Source: Elusimicrobiaceae bacterium (GTDB lineage Bacteria > Elusimicrobiota > Elusimicrobia > Elusimicrobiales > Elusimicrobiaceae). From it: DNA of 64,000 bases. The position numbers and the translations under genes are program-made. Shown one piece after another: positions 8,331-17,142 of the stretch; the first letter of the stretch is position 1, and the number at the start of each line of letters is the position of its first letter. The notes under the pieces were generated by a model. That model ran no database searches. It was not told the DNA's origin and saw only the letters and a list, made by a program, of their open reading frames with translations. Location of the stretch: assembly GCA_017520185.1 (NCBI GenBank), contig JAFXGO010000030.1:167003-231002 (forward strand), in the 5' to 3' direction.

Positions 8331-10316
8331 TTAATCTTTCAACTCTGTTCCTTTTAAAATTCGCCACGCGGCAATAATGCGGTAGGCTTTGAGTTTTTCT
8401 TCCATTTCTTTTTGTTGTTGCGGGGAAAGAGGGGGAAAATGAGCATCTAATAACTCATACTCTTTTATATTATGTGTACCCAAGGCATATGGGTTAATCC
8501 AATTATAAGTATGCAACCCTAGTGTTTGTCGGGATAAAATATCCTCTCCCAAAGCATAATAAGGGGTTCCTTTCGGCAGTATTAATTCTAAAACGGTAGC
8601 GGCAATATCCATGTGGCTGGCGGCAGCATGAGCAGGCAACATTTGTTTGGAAATTCCTTTTCCAAATATGACCAAAGGCACAGACAAACGTTCGTAAAGA
8701 GAAGGATTGTCTTTCAAGGTCCAACGTGCGGCATGGTCTCCTGTGATAATAAAAAGGCTGTCGGGATATTTTTCGTACATCTTTAAAACGAAATCCGTTA
8801 AGTGATGATCTGCATATTCAAAATGTTGTAAGCGTTGGAGAAACAGATTTTCATCGGAAATATCGTCAGGAAGAAGTTTCTTAAGTTCTTTTTCGTCCGT
8901 CAGTTCTTTTTCCTTTTTTGTGTCTAAAGTGTAAGGCGTGTGATTGGTGCTGGTAAGGATTAAATTAAAAGAAGGTTGCGGCGTAATTTTTTGCGCCGCA
9001 TTTCTGAGCATCGTTTTATCCTGTACCCCCCACACACTTCCTTCTCCACCTAAATCGGCAAAATAAAAAGATTCGTCCATTTTTTGATGTTTCATGAAAG
9101 GACCAATATTTTCCCAAGATGGAAAACCACCATAGAAGAAGCGGGTTTTATAGCCTTGTTTTTTAAGTTGCACCGAAAGGGCAGTTTCGTAAGGTTCTTG
9201 GGCGGTAGGGCGATTGGCAGTCAGCAAATTAATCTCCGGCATTCCCAATAAAATGGAAGTGATGGCAAACATCGTTCCGTTGGAGGCAGGTAAAAACTTG
9301 TCAATCAAAATAGCATTCTCTTTTTGCAAAATGGATTGAATCCCTTTGGAAATAGGCAAATGACGGTAGTTTTTTAATAAGGGCCAAAGCATATAGTTTT
9401 CCGCTACAATGACGAAAATATGCTGTGGTTTTTGGATTTTGGCTCCTTGTGCTTTTTTTTCTAAAAAGGGAATCAAAGAATCCTCATTATACTTATCCGT
9501 ACCTAACAGGTAGGCGGCTGCTTTTCTCACATCTTCAGCGTTGATATCGGCTGACATTTTGGCAAATTGCTTATAAATACGGCTGGCTTTGTAAAGGGCT
9601 TGTATGTCATCTAAAATGGCTTCGTTTAGCAGGTGTTGACTCATGCGGGCGGCATTTTTCCAGTAAATAGAGCCATTGAAATCAAAACTGCCTCCTCTGC
9701 GTACAAATACAGCAGCGGGAACCAAAAAAATACAAATCAAAACCACATATAAGGTTTTTCTTGCAGAGGCGGCACATTTTTCTCCCAATTTTTTGCCAAA
9801 AATCAAAAAATATTTAAGAATAAAGCAACCTCCGGCCGCTTGTAAAAGAGCCACCAAAGATCGGCCCAGCGCATGATGTTGGTCAATGGCTGTCATCACA
9901 ATAGCCCACATATCATCGTGTACGGTATTGAAGATAAAAGGACTAAAGGCATTTTGAAATTCTTGGTAATAGGCTAGGCGCGTTTGAAATAAAAAGGCAA
10001 AAATTAAAATAACAAAACTACCGTATAAAAAACGGAATTTATTGGCCTTGTAAGAGGGGAAAATCTGTTTAAGTAAAGTGCCCAATACAAATGATGGCAA
10101 AAAGAAAGCACCTGCCGTTTTAAGTCCGATACGTAGACCATACCACATGGTGAACAGAATATCCTGTGGCGTGGTGGTGGCTAGCAGTTGATCTCTAAAA
10201 AGAAAGATAAATGCAGCCCTGTATATAGACAACATAAAAAGCAAGAAGATGAAAAACAAAGCATCCTGTGCAAAGTTTTCCAAGAAAGAAGAACGACGAG
10301 AAAAGTTTTTTTTCAT
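8331..10316 (-). CDS. LtaS/MdoB-like membrane sulfatase-family phosphotransferase
   Basis: 661 residues: five hydrophobic segments within about residues 1-210, then a large sulfatase-fold domain. Metal and nucleophile motifs are visible: VAENYM (about 310), the Thr-containing SNGTMFAITSILLG, and ITGDHAARW near 545. Such enzymes move phosphoglycerol, phosphoethanolamine or similar groups onto glycans or lipids outside the inner membrane. The organism appears to be Gram-negative, so lipoteichoic acid synthesis is unlikely; glycan or lipid A modification is more plausible. The substrate cannot be read from the sequence. Confidence 0.85.
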   Translation of the reverse strand: MKKNFSRRSSFLENFAQDALFFIFLLFMLSIYRAAFIFLFRDQLLATTTPQDILFTMWYGLRIGLKTAGAFFLPSFVLGTLLKQIFPSYKANKFRFLYGSFVILIFAFLFQTRLAYYQEFQNAFSPFIFNTVHDDMWAIVMTAIDQHHALGRSLVALLQAAGGCFILKYFLIFGKKLGEKCAASARKTLYVVLICIFLVPAAVFVRRGGSFDFNGSIYWKNAARMSQHLLNEAILDDIQALYKASRIYKQFAKMSADINAEDVRKAAAYLLGTDKYNEDSLIPFLEKKAQGAKIQKPQHIFVIVAENYMLWPLLKNYRHLPISKGIQSILQKENAILIDKFLPASNGTMFAITSILLGMPEINLLTANRPTAQEPYETALSVQLKKQGYKTRFFYGGFPSWENIGPFMKHQKMDESFYFADLGGEGSVWGVQDKTMLRNAAQKITPQPSFNLILTSTNHTPYTLDTKKEKELTDEKELKKLLPDDISDENLFLQRLQHFEYADHHLTDFVLKMYEKYPDSLFIITGDHAARWTLKDNPSLYERLSVPLVIFGKGISKQMLPAHAAASHMDIAATVLELILPKGTPYYALGEDILSRQTLGLHTYNWINPYALGTHNIKEYELLDAHFPPLSPQQQKEMEEKLKAYRIIAAWRILKGTELKD

Positions 10317-10336
10317 AGACTTCTTTTTATCAGGAT

Positions 10337-11542
10337 CTAAAAACAGAACTGTCCTTTTTCATAAATCAATACTTTTTTGCCGTTTTTAAGCATGGCATGT
10401 ACAGTTTTATTTTCCGTATTGATTAAATCCCAGTGTAGGGCTGATTCGTTGTAGCCTAACTTTTCTTTAAGTTTTTTATCAAGTTTGCTCATATCTGCGG
10501 CATAAGTGTCGGCATAACTTGAGCCTACGGCGACGTGACAATTGCCGTATTTCCCTCCAAAGTTTTCATCAAACAAAATATCAGCCATAAATTTATCAAT
10601 TTTGGAAAAACGTCTGTCGGTTAACGAAAATTCTCCTATTTGGGCGGCTCCGCGGTCCATATCCAACATTTTACGCAAATAATTTTCACCTGCTTCGGCG
10701 GTTGCTTTGATGGCTCTGCCGTTTTTAAATTCAAGGCGAACGCCTTTTACATAGTTGCCCGTACGGTAAGAGGATAAATCTGCAAAATACACCCCTTTCG
10801 TTCCACGCCAATCAGGGGAAGTAAAAATTTCAAAAGAAGGAATATTATTTCCTCCACCTGAAATAAACTTTCGCTTTTCTCCTAACAAAACTTCAAAATC
10901 CATATTTGCAGATTGCACATGAAGCGTATTAATTTTAAGACCATTTAACCATTGTCCGATTTCCGTAATTTGGGCCATGACTTCTTTCCATTTCTTTACA
11001 GGATCCTTTTCATTTAAAAAACAGGCTTTGGCAATTTGTCCGGCATATTGTTTAAGCGTGAGGCCTGCTTTTTGAGCCAATTCCTCGGTAGGATAATTGC
11101 ACAAAGTCCAAGAAAAAAGACCGGCTTGTTCGGTTTTATCCAAAATTTCACGCAGGCTTTTGCGCGCTACGGCAGCGGTGCCGATTCTGGTGGGATTGAC
11201 GGTTTTTAGGGCGGTCAAATCTTCTGGTGCGTGCAGGGCGATCAATCCATTTAAAGATTCCTGAAAAGCCTCCTCCCCTGCAGTGATATGTTTGAGTTGC
11301 TTATCATCTGCTAAAGTATAAAAGCTGCGTTGAATTTCTTCGGGCAGAGTAGTTCTGACGATAGGCAAATATTTTTTACTTAATAATCTTTCATAAATAG
11401 CATGTGCCAACGGTAAGGCGGCTTTGTCATAACGGACTAACACTTGATCATACTTTTTAAATTTTCCTCCGCGTCTGGCATTTTCCATCGCCCAAATCAT
11501 AACATCGGCATATTTTGCCAATTGTGTTTTTGTAAAAATCAT
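10337..11542 (-). CDS. M29-family aminopeptidase (AmpS/AmpT type)
   Basis: 401-residue metallo-aminopeptidase of the thermophilic aminopeptidase family, cytoplasmic, removing N-terminal residues from peptides. Recognised from the overall M29 pattern: VLVRYDKAALPLAHAIYE near the N-terminus, the metal-site segment GEFSLTDRRFS, then NFGGKYGNCHVAVGSSY and ALHWDLI at the C-terminus, which supply Glu, His and Asp ligands. GGGGGAAGTT upstream fixes the start. Its promoter overlaps the divergent one of the next gene. Confidence 0.88.
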   Translation of the reverse strand: MIFTKTQLAKYADVMIWAMENARRGGKFKKYDQVLVRYDKAALPLAHAIYERLLSKKYLPIVRTTLPEEIQRSFYTLADDKQLKHITAGEEAFQESLNGLIALHAPEDLTALKTVNPTRIGTAAVARKSLREILDKTEQAGLFSWTLCNYPTEELAQKAGLTLKQYAGQIAKACFLNEKDPVKKWKEVMAQITEIGQWLNGLKINTLHVQSANMDFEVLLGEKRKFISGGGNNIPSFEIFTSPDWRGTKGVYFADLSSYRTGNYVKGVRLEFKNGRAIKATAEAGENYLRKMLDMDRGAAQIGEFSLTDRRFSKIDKFMADILFDENFGGKYGNCHVAVGSSYADTYAADMSKLDKKLKEKLGYNESALHWDLINTENKTVHAMLKNGKKVLIYEKGQFCF

Positions 11543-11603
11543 AACTTCCCCCTTTTCTGCGTATAATGTTATAATAGCAAATATAGGTTGTGAGGCGAAA
11601 AAA
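11543..11603. promoter_or_regulatory. Overlapping divergent promoter region
   Basis: This 61-bp gap contains TATAATGTTATAATA, which offers -10-like boxes in both directions, followed by GGGGGAAG on the minus side and GTGAGGCG on the plus side as ribosome sites. Expression of the two genes is probably mutually influenced. Confidence 0.5.
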
Positions 11604-12362
11604 ATGAAAAAAATATTATTTTTTACCGTTTTGTTTTTTGGTTTTGTGCCACTTTGGGGCGGAATCTCTCCAAAACCGGAAATGGAGTTTTCTTTTCAAT
11701 ATCAAATACCGCAAGCACCGGCTATTCTTCCTGCTACGAGCGAACAAATCCAATGCAAAGACAACCAATGTATCGGGCAAGAGCCGTTGGGAGTGTATGG
11801 AATTCAAAAATTGTATTGTAAGCAAAACGGTTGTTTTTCAATTGCTTACGAATATGCTCCGTTTCAAAAGTTGATTGTTGATTTTTCCGACGGGGTCAAA
11901 AGAGAAAGTAATGTTTTTGCCACACCTTCAAAATTAAGAAATAGTTTTGTGGTGACGGTAAGAGAAAATGATTTGTTGGTTTCTCCGTCTTCTCAGCCTC
12001 AGAAATTCAATGCACTGTTGCGTGCTGATGCATGGGCTTCTTTAATTATCATATTACTTATTGAATTGATAGCGGCCTTTGCTTATCTATTTTATACGCA
12101 AAAGAGTTATCGTGTGCTTTATTCTGTGATATTGGTCAATTTGATTACAATGCCTCTTTCTTGGCAAGTTTTGGCAAAAGTAGTGACGGTTCCTACCTTA
12201 ATTTGGCTTTTTAGTTTGGTTTTTGAAGCCTTTTTTATATGGTTATTTAACAGAAAAACACTTACACTGCGTAATGCCTCTATATTAAGTTTGGCTATCA
12301 ATGTAAGTAGTTATTCGGTAGGGATAATGATTTCTTTTTTGATTGCGCCTTATTTGTTTTAA
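11604..12362 (+). CDS. Exported/membrane protein of unknown function
   Basis: 252 residues. An N-terminal signal sequence (about 1-20) is followed by a ~110-residue soluble, probably periplasmic part with four cysteines in two close pairs (CKDNQC, YCKQNGC), then four hydrophobic helices (about 135-250). The cysteine pattern suggests a disulfide-stabilised outer domain. No family recognised. Single gene flanked by a divergent peptidase and a terminator. Confidence 0.7.
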   Translation: MKKILFFTVLFFGFVPLWGGISPKPEMEFSFQYQIPQAPAILPATSEQIQCKDNQCIGQEPLGVYGIQKLYCKQNGCFSIAYEYAPFQKLIVDFSDGVKRESNVFATPSKLRNSFVVTVRENDLLVSPSSQPQKFNALLRADAWASLIIILLIELIAAFAYLFYTQKSYRVLYSVILVNLITMPLSWQVLAKVVTVPTLIWLFSLVFEAFFIWLFNRKTLTLRNASILSLAINVSSYSVGIMISFLIAPYLF

Positions 12363-12365
12363 TGA

Positions 12366-12397
12366 TAAAAAACCCCGCCTTGGCGGGGTTTTTTTAT
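12366..12397. terminator. Bidirectional terminator
   Basis: AAAACCCCGCC / GGCGGGGTTTTTTT stem-loop between convergent genes, T-rich on both strands. Confidence 0.88.
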
Positions 12398-12403
12398 CAG
12401 AGA

Positions 12404-13513
12404 TTATAGACTTTTTTGATACAGACGGTATCGTTTTGTCTGGCGGCAGCCGGCTTCGGTCATGGCGCGGATAATACCGTCATTATCCTCTAAAATCCAA
12501 GAAAGTTCTGCTTCGTCCCAAATGGCTACCCCATAATCTACGATATGTTTGATCAGCACCAAATCAATGCCTCTTTTACGGTAGTTGGGGTCAATGCCCA
12601 GCATAATTAACCGCGCATCGCGAATTTTGGGCCATTTGAGCAAGGCTTTTACAGTGCGGAAAGGATTACACAAAGTGCCACGTAAAATTTGAAGCACGTG
12701 GTTCATATTCGCAATAGCAATATAAAATCCGGCCGGTACACCATCTACTTCGGCTATACAGGTGCCTTCCGGCTTTACAATCCATTTTAGTTCTTCTACC
12801 ATATCCTGAATTTCCTGTTCGGAAATGGGGGTGTGTCCCCAATTTGCGGCCCAAGCATCATTATAGATTTTACGAATGATAGATGCTTCTTGCTTTAAAT
12901 TTTTAAGGTTTAATCGGCGCAGGGTAAGCCCCTTTCCTCGTGCAGCGCGTGCGACAATTTTTTCAAATAGAGGGGAGAATTTGTCTTCTTTGCTGCGGTG
13001 AAAAGCCAGCAAATCTTTTACTTTACTAAATCCCTCTTTCTCAATTAACTCCATATAGTAAGGGTAATTGTAGGGCATCATGATAGAGGGCATAGCGTCA
13101 AAAGAGTCGGTCAATAAGCCATATACATGGTTGCTGGAAGGATTAGCCGGCCCGCGTACGGCCTCAACTCCTTGAGCGCGGAGCCATTTTTCACCTTCTG
13201 CAAACAGAGCATGTGCTACTTCCTGGTCATGGATGGCATCAAAAAATCCGAAAAACCCGATATTTTCTTTTTGATACTCATTGTACGTGTCATTAACCAA
13301 AGCACATAAGCGGCCTGCCACTTCACCGTCTTTGTACGCGAGCAGCAGTTTCCTTCTGGCGTGAGTCCAGAAGGCATTTTCCGGTTTTAAAAGTTTTAGG
13401 GTATCGGCTTTTAATTCACCCACCCAGTAGGGGTTGTTTTGATACAACCGGTAAGGAAAATGAATAAAAGTTTTTAAATCTTTTTCGGCGTCTTTGATGA
13501 CTATTTGACTCAT
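12404..13513 (-). CDS. GNAT-superfamily acyltransferase-like protein, candidate N-acyltransferase
   Basis: 369 residues from the ATG at 13513, which has GGAGAAGAT in front; the longer frame upstream runs through a terminator hairpin and was rejected. The C-terminal ~170 residues carry a GNAT-like core (CIAEVDGVPAGFYIAIA; MLGIDPNYRKRGIDLVLI as the acyl-CoA loop), and the N-terminal half looks like a second, diverged acyltransferase fold. It lies 49 bp after a serine-palmitoyltransferase-like gene on the same strand. Bacterial ceramide synthase belongs to the same superfamily, so N-acylation of a sphingoid base is a reasonable but unproven role. Confidence 0.7.
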   Translation of the reverse strand: MSQIVIKDAEKDLKTFIHFPYRLYQNNPYWVGELKADTLKLLKPENAFWTHARRKLLLAYKDGEVAGRLCALVNDTYNEYQKENIGFFGFFDAIHDQEVAHALFAEGEKWLRAQGVEAVRGPANPSSNHVYGLLTDSFDAMPSIMMPYNYPYYMELIEKEGFSKVKDLLAFHRSKEDKFSPLFEKIVARAARGKGLTLRRLNLKNLKQEASIIRKIYNDAWAANWGHTPISEQEIQDMVEELKWIVKPEGTCIAEVDGVPAGFYIAIANMNHVLQILRGTLCNPFRTVKALLKWPKIRDARLIMLGIDPNYRKRGIDLVLIKHIVDYGVAIWDEAELSWILEDNDGIIRAMTEAGCRQTKRYRLYQKSL

Positions 13514-13528
13514 ATCTTCTCCAAAAAG

Positions 13529-13554
13529 AAAACCCCTCCGACAAGAGGGGTTTT
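13529..13554 (-). terminator. Intra-operon terminator/attenuator hairpin
   Basis: AAAACCCCTC / GAGGGGTTTT with a 6-nt loop followed on the minus strand by CTTTTT. It lies between the SPT-like gene and the GNAT-like gene, and may lower expression of the latter. Confidence 0.75.
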
Positions 13555-13562
13555 GTAAAAGA

Positions 13563-14753
13563 CTATTTAATAATGCCGATGGCACGACCCGCTTGGGCAA
13601 AGGCATCGATGATTTTTTGCACGTGTTCATCCGTATGCGTGGCCATCAAGGTTAAGCGCATTAAGGCTTTTCCGGGAGGAACGGCCGGGCTGACTACCGG
13701 ATTGGAGAAAATGCCGAGTTCATGCAAGGCTCTCCACATACGGAAGCAGTTTTCGTTGCTGCCCACATGTACCGGAATGACCGGCGTGGTGCTGGTGCCT
13801 AAATCATAGCCCAAGTCACGCAAGCCCTTTTTCAAATTATCCGTCATGCGGAATAAATTATCGCGGCGGGAAGTATCATTTTCAATAAGTTCCAACGCTT
13901 TATTAATAGAAGCCACAGAAGCCGGAGGCAAAGCGGCGGAGAAAATTTGACTGCGTGCACTGTGACGGATGTAGTGGATAATATCAGCATCACCGACCAC
14001 AAAACCACCTACAGTCGCGAAGGTTTTGGAACAGGTGCCGACCACCAAATCCACTTCGCCGTTTTCTAAACCAAAGTGTTCACAGGTACCGCGACCGGTT
14101 TTGCCCAAAATACCGGTGGCATGAGCATCGTCTACAATAATGCGGGCGCCGTATTTTTTGCCGATTTTTACAATTTCCGGCAAGGGGCAGATGTCCCCTT
14201 CCATACTAAACACACCGTCTACAATAATGAGTTTACCTGCTTCTTCGGGCAATTTGGCGATAACGCGCTCTAAGTCGGCCGGATCATTATGTTTAAAGCG
14301 CACCATTTCACCATCGGAAAGTTTTACGCCGTCTAAAATGCTGGCATGGTTCAACTTGTCTACAATGGCGTAATCCCCTTTTTTCAAAAGACAACTGACA
14401 ACACCCAAATTCATTTGATATCCGGTGGAAAAGATAAGTCCGGCTTCTTTACGTTTGAAATTGGCGATGCGTTGCTCTAATTCATCTTGGGCTTTGGTAT
14501 TACCATTTAAAAAGCGAGAACCGGCACAACCCGTACCATATTTAAGGGCTGCTTCGGAGGCTGCTTTTTTCATTTCGGGATCATTGGCTAAGCCTAAGTA
14601 ATTGTTGGAGCCGGCCATGATGTAGGTTTTTCCGTTTAAGACGATTTCAGGCCCTTGAGCCGATTCAATCGGTTGAAAATAGCCGTAAATGCCCATGCGC
14701 ATGGCTATTTTGGCATCTTTAAAGTTTCTGCATTTTTCAAAAATATCAGACAT
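13563..14753 (-). CDS. Alpha-oxoamine synthase, serine palmitoyltransferase-like (PLP enzyme)
   Basis: 396 residues from ATG 14753 (AGGAAAAGAAC upstream). Class II PLP enzyme that condenses an amino acid with an acyl-CoA. Motifs: GSNNYLGL, GTGCAGSRFLNG, DKLNHASILDG (cofactor-stacking His), DDAHATGILG (PLP Asp/His), and GTCSKTFATVGGF with the PLP lysine. GCAGSRFLNG and the terminal LTLMATHT resemble Bacteroidetes serine palmitoyltransferases more than BioF or KBL. The gene lies between rfaE2 and a GNAT-like gene. Alternative roles are 2-amino-3-ketobutyrate CoA ligase or BioF, but no biotin or threonine-catabolic genes are nearby. Confidence 0.85.
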   Translation of the reverse strand: MSDIFEKCRNFKDAKIAMRMGIYGYFQPIESAQGPEIVLNGKTYIMAGSNNYLGLANDPEMKKAASEAALKYGTGCAGSRFLNGNTKAQDELEQRIANFKRKEAGLIFSTGYQMNLGVVSCLLKKGDYAIVDKLNHASILDGVKLSDGEMVRFKHNDPADLERVIAKLPEEAGKLIIVDGVFSMEGDICPLPEIVKIGKKYGARIIVDDAHATGILGKTGRGTCEHFGLENGEVDLVVGTCSKTFATVGGFVVGDADIIHYIRHSARSQIFSAALPPASVASINKALELIENDTSRRDNLFRMTDNLKKGLRDLGYDLGTSTTPVIPVHVGSNENCFRMWRALHELGIFSNPVVSPAVPPGKALMRLTLMATHTDEHVQKIIDAFAQAGRAIGIIK

Positions 14754-14776
14754 GTTCTTTTCCTTTTTGTACAAAA

Positions 14777-15244
14777 CTACTTTTGTACTTTCTTAATAAT
14801 ATTAGTAGTAGAGCGTCCTTTGAGTAAGGCAAAACGCACTACTTTTTTTGCAAATTCACGACCCACGATTTCACTGGGTTTATAATCTCCGCCTTTGACT
14901 AATACATCGGGGCGGACAGATTTAATAAGGTTGTAAGGGGTGTCCTCCGTAAAAACAGACACCGCATCCACAGATTGCAATGCCGCCAATACAAGCGCGC
15001 GGTCAGATTGTTTATTAACCGGACGAGTGGGGCCTTTTAAACGGCGGACGGATTCATCGCTATTAATACCCACCACCAATACGTCCCCTTTGCTGCGAGA
15101 AAACTCCAACACGCTAACATGTCCGGCATGTAAAATATCAAAACAACCGTTTGTAAATACAATCTTTTTGCCGGCTTGTCGTTGTTTCTCTACCCAGTTG
15201 GAGAGTGCACGACGGCCTAAAATTTTATTTTTTGCTTTCGTCAT
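14777..15244 (-). CDS. rfaE2: D-glycero-beta-D-manno-heptose 1-phosphate adenylyltransferase
   Basis: 155 residues corresponding to the C-terminal nucleotidyltransferase half of HldE; activates heptose-1-phosphate with ATP to give ADP-heptose for the LPS inner core. Motifs are the nucleotide-binding FTNGCFDILHAGHV (HxGH), GINSDESVRRLKG, and the C-terminal GRSTTNII. The kinase half is not in this gene, so the bifunctional enzyme is split. It overlaps accC by 20 bp and precedes the SPT-like gene by 23 bp, so it sits inside a lipid-related operon. Its presence supports a Gram-negative outer membrane. Confidence 0.92.
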   Translation of the reverse strand: MTKAKNKILGRRALSNWVEKQRQAGKKIVFTNGCFDILHAGHVSVLEFSRSKGDVLVVGINSDESVRRLKGPTRPVNKQSDRALVLAALQSVDAVSVFTEDTPYNLIKSVRPDVLVKGGDYKPSEIVGREFAKKVVRFALLKGRSTTNIIKKVQK

Positions 15245-16610
15245 TTTTTTCCGCCGTTAACATTCTTTCAATGAGTCCCGTATCCATATTTCCGGCAATA
15301 AAATCTTCATTTTTCAAGATTTTCTGGTGAAAGGGAATCGTGGTTTTTACACCGGAAATTTTAAATTCGCCCAAGGCACGTTCGCTGCGTTTTAATAATT
15401 CTTCGCGATTGGGGGCAGTGACAATTAACTTGGCAATTAAACTGTCATAATAACTGGGAATGGTATATCCCGTATACATATGACTGTCTACGCGAATGCC
15501 CAAACCGCCGGAAGGAATCCATTCTTCAATCGTTCCGGGACAGGGGGTAAAATTGTTATCGCTATCTTCGGCATTGATACGATGCTCCACCACATGAGCA
15601 CGAACAACAGAGGCCTCTTGTTGTGTGATGGAAAGGGGCATTCCTTGTGCAATTTCAATTTGCAATTTTACTAAGTCTTGCCCACATACTTCTTCCGTCA
15701 CGGGGTGTTCCACTTGAAGGCGAGTGTTTACTTCCATGAAATAAAAGTCTTTATTGGGGGCCATTAAAAATTCGACGGTTCCTACCCCATGATAGTTGGC
15801 GGCTTTGACTAATTTAACGGCCGCTTCCTGCAGTTTTTTGCGTACTTGTGCAGTGACAAAAGCGGAGGGGGATTGCTCCACCAATTTTTGATGTCTTCGT
15901 TGCATGCTGCAGTCACGCTCGGCAAAAGCAACAGCATTTCCGTAATTGTCTGCGGCTACTTGCACTTCAATATGGCGCGGATTTAATACTAACTTTTCAA
16001 AATAAACGCGATCATCGCCAAAATTGGCCTTTGCTTCGCCTTGAGCCGTTTTCATCATTAAGTCCAAATCTTTTTCAGACAAACAGGCGCGCATGCCTTT
16101 CCCGCCACCGCCCAAAGCTGCTTTAATCATGATGGGATAACCGATTTTGCGAGCGACTTCTTTATAATTTTTGCCCACCACACCGTCTGAACCCGGTGTA
16201 ATGGCCACCCCACCTTTAATGGCTATTTCTCTGGCTGTACTTTTTACACCCAACATGCTGATAGATTTGGCAGTAGGGCCGATAAAAGTAATACCGGCTT
16301 TGGTGATAGCATCGGCAAAATCTGCGTTTTCAGATAAAAATCCATAACCGGGGTGAACGGCATCGGCCCCTGTTATTTTGGCAGCCGTCACTACGGCATC
16401 GATATTTAAATAACTCAAAGAAGAAGGGGCCGCCCCGATGCATACTGCTTCATCGGCCATACGTACGTGCAGGCTGTTTCGGTCCGCTTCGGAATAAATG
16501 GCTACTGATTTGATCCCCATTTCTTTAAGGGTACGAATCACGCGTAAGGCGATTTCTCCGCGATTGGCAATCAATACTTTTTTAAAAGGTTTAATGGTAA
16601 TTTTAGCCAT
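15225..16610 (-). CDS. accC: Biotin carboxylase subunit of acetyl/acyl-CoA carboxylase
   Basis: 461 residues. ATP-grasp enzyme that carboxylates the biotin of the carrier protein as the first half-reaction of acetyl-CoA carboxylase. Motifs: N-terminal KVLIANRGEIALRVIRTLKE, HPGYGFLSENADFA, the glycine-rich ATP loop KAALGGGGKGMR, FMEVNTRLQVEHPVTE with the catalytic Glu/Arg, and a C-terminal biotin carboxylase cap. Length matches the stand-alone AccC (~450). It starts 8 bp after the AccB-like gene, so the two are cotranscribed. The carboxyltransferase partner may be the gene at 43791-45395. Confidence 0.95.
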   Translation of the reverse strand: MAKITIKPFKKVLIANRGEIALRVIRTLKEMGIKSVAIYSEADRNSLHVRMADEAVCIGAAPSSLSYLNIDAVVTAAKITGADAVHPGYGFLSENADFADAITKAGITFIGPTAKSISMLGVKSTAREIAIKGGVAITPGSDGVVGKNYKEVARKIGYPIMIKAALGGGGKGMRACLSEKDLDLMMKTAQGEAKANFGDDRVYFEKLVLNPRHIEVQVAADNYGNAVAFAERDCSMQRRHQKLVEQSPSAFVTAQVRKKLQEAAVKLVKAANYHGVGTVEFLMAPNKDFYFMEVNTRLQVEHPVTEEVCGQDLVKLQIEIAQGMPLSITQQEASVVRAHVVEHRINAEDSDNNFTPCPGTIEEWIPSGGLGIRVDSHMYTGYTIPSYYDSLIAKLIVTAPNREELLKRSERALGEFKISGVKTTIPFHQKILKNEDFIAGNMDTGLIERMLTAEKNDESKK

Positions 16611-16618
16611 ATTGTCCT

Positions 16619-16993
16619 CTAGGGTTCAATAAAGAAAAGAGGTTGGCCAAATTCTGCAGGCTTGCCGTCCTCAATGGAAATAATACGCAACACTCCGGAC
16701 ACGGGGGCAGGGACAACATGTTTCTCAAAGGCACTTTCAATCAGGCCTAAAGACTGCCCTTCTTTGACGTTTTGCCCTTCTTTTAAAGATAAATTTTTTC
16801 CTTTGTCAGCCCCATGATAGATGCCTAAGGCGGGAGCCGTCACTGCCGTTAAATGACAAGTAAATTTAGCAGGTTCCGGCAGTGCTTGCCGAGTTTTAAT
16901 CTCAATGCAATTATGATCTTTTTGATAGCAAAACTCGGCCAAATCGGTCGTTTTAAGCCAGTCGGTAATTTCGGTAATAAGTTTGGTGTCCAT
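16619..16993 (-). CDS. AccB-like biotinyl-domain protein lacking the biotinyl lysine
   Basis: 124 residues with the layout of acetyl-CoA carboxylase carrier protein: a short N-terminal helical part, a linker, then a biotinyl/lipoyl beta-barrel (about 48-124) ending in GQPLFFIEP, as BCCPs do. The usual E-A-M-K-M/L turn reads E86-S-A-F-E-K91: counting back from VSGV, the biotin-bearing lysine is Phe89, with a lysine only two positions later. Ordinary biotinylation at that site looks impossible. GAGGTATAT precedes the start. The gene leads the accC operon, so a carboxylase-related role is still likely; a functional BCCP may lie elsewhere. Confidence 0.75.
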   Translation of the reverse strand: MDTKLITEITDWLKTTDLAEFCYQKDHNCIEIKTRQALPEPAKFTCHLTAVTAPALGIYHGADKGKNLSLKEGQNVKEGQSLGLIESAFEKHVVPAPVSGVLRIISIEDGKPAEFGQPLFFIEP

Positions 16994-17142
16994 ATATACC
17001 TCGCTGCGGCTGTATAAAATTGATTACTTTTATTTTAGCATTTTTGAACTTGTCGGTGGAAATCTCCCCTAAAAAAACTAATCCTTTTTTTCTCTTTCGT
17101 AAAAGAAAAGAGATTTTTATACTTAGGTAAAAAGGGGGGAGT

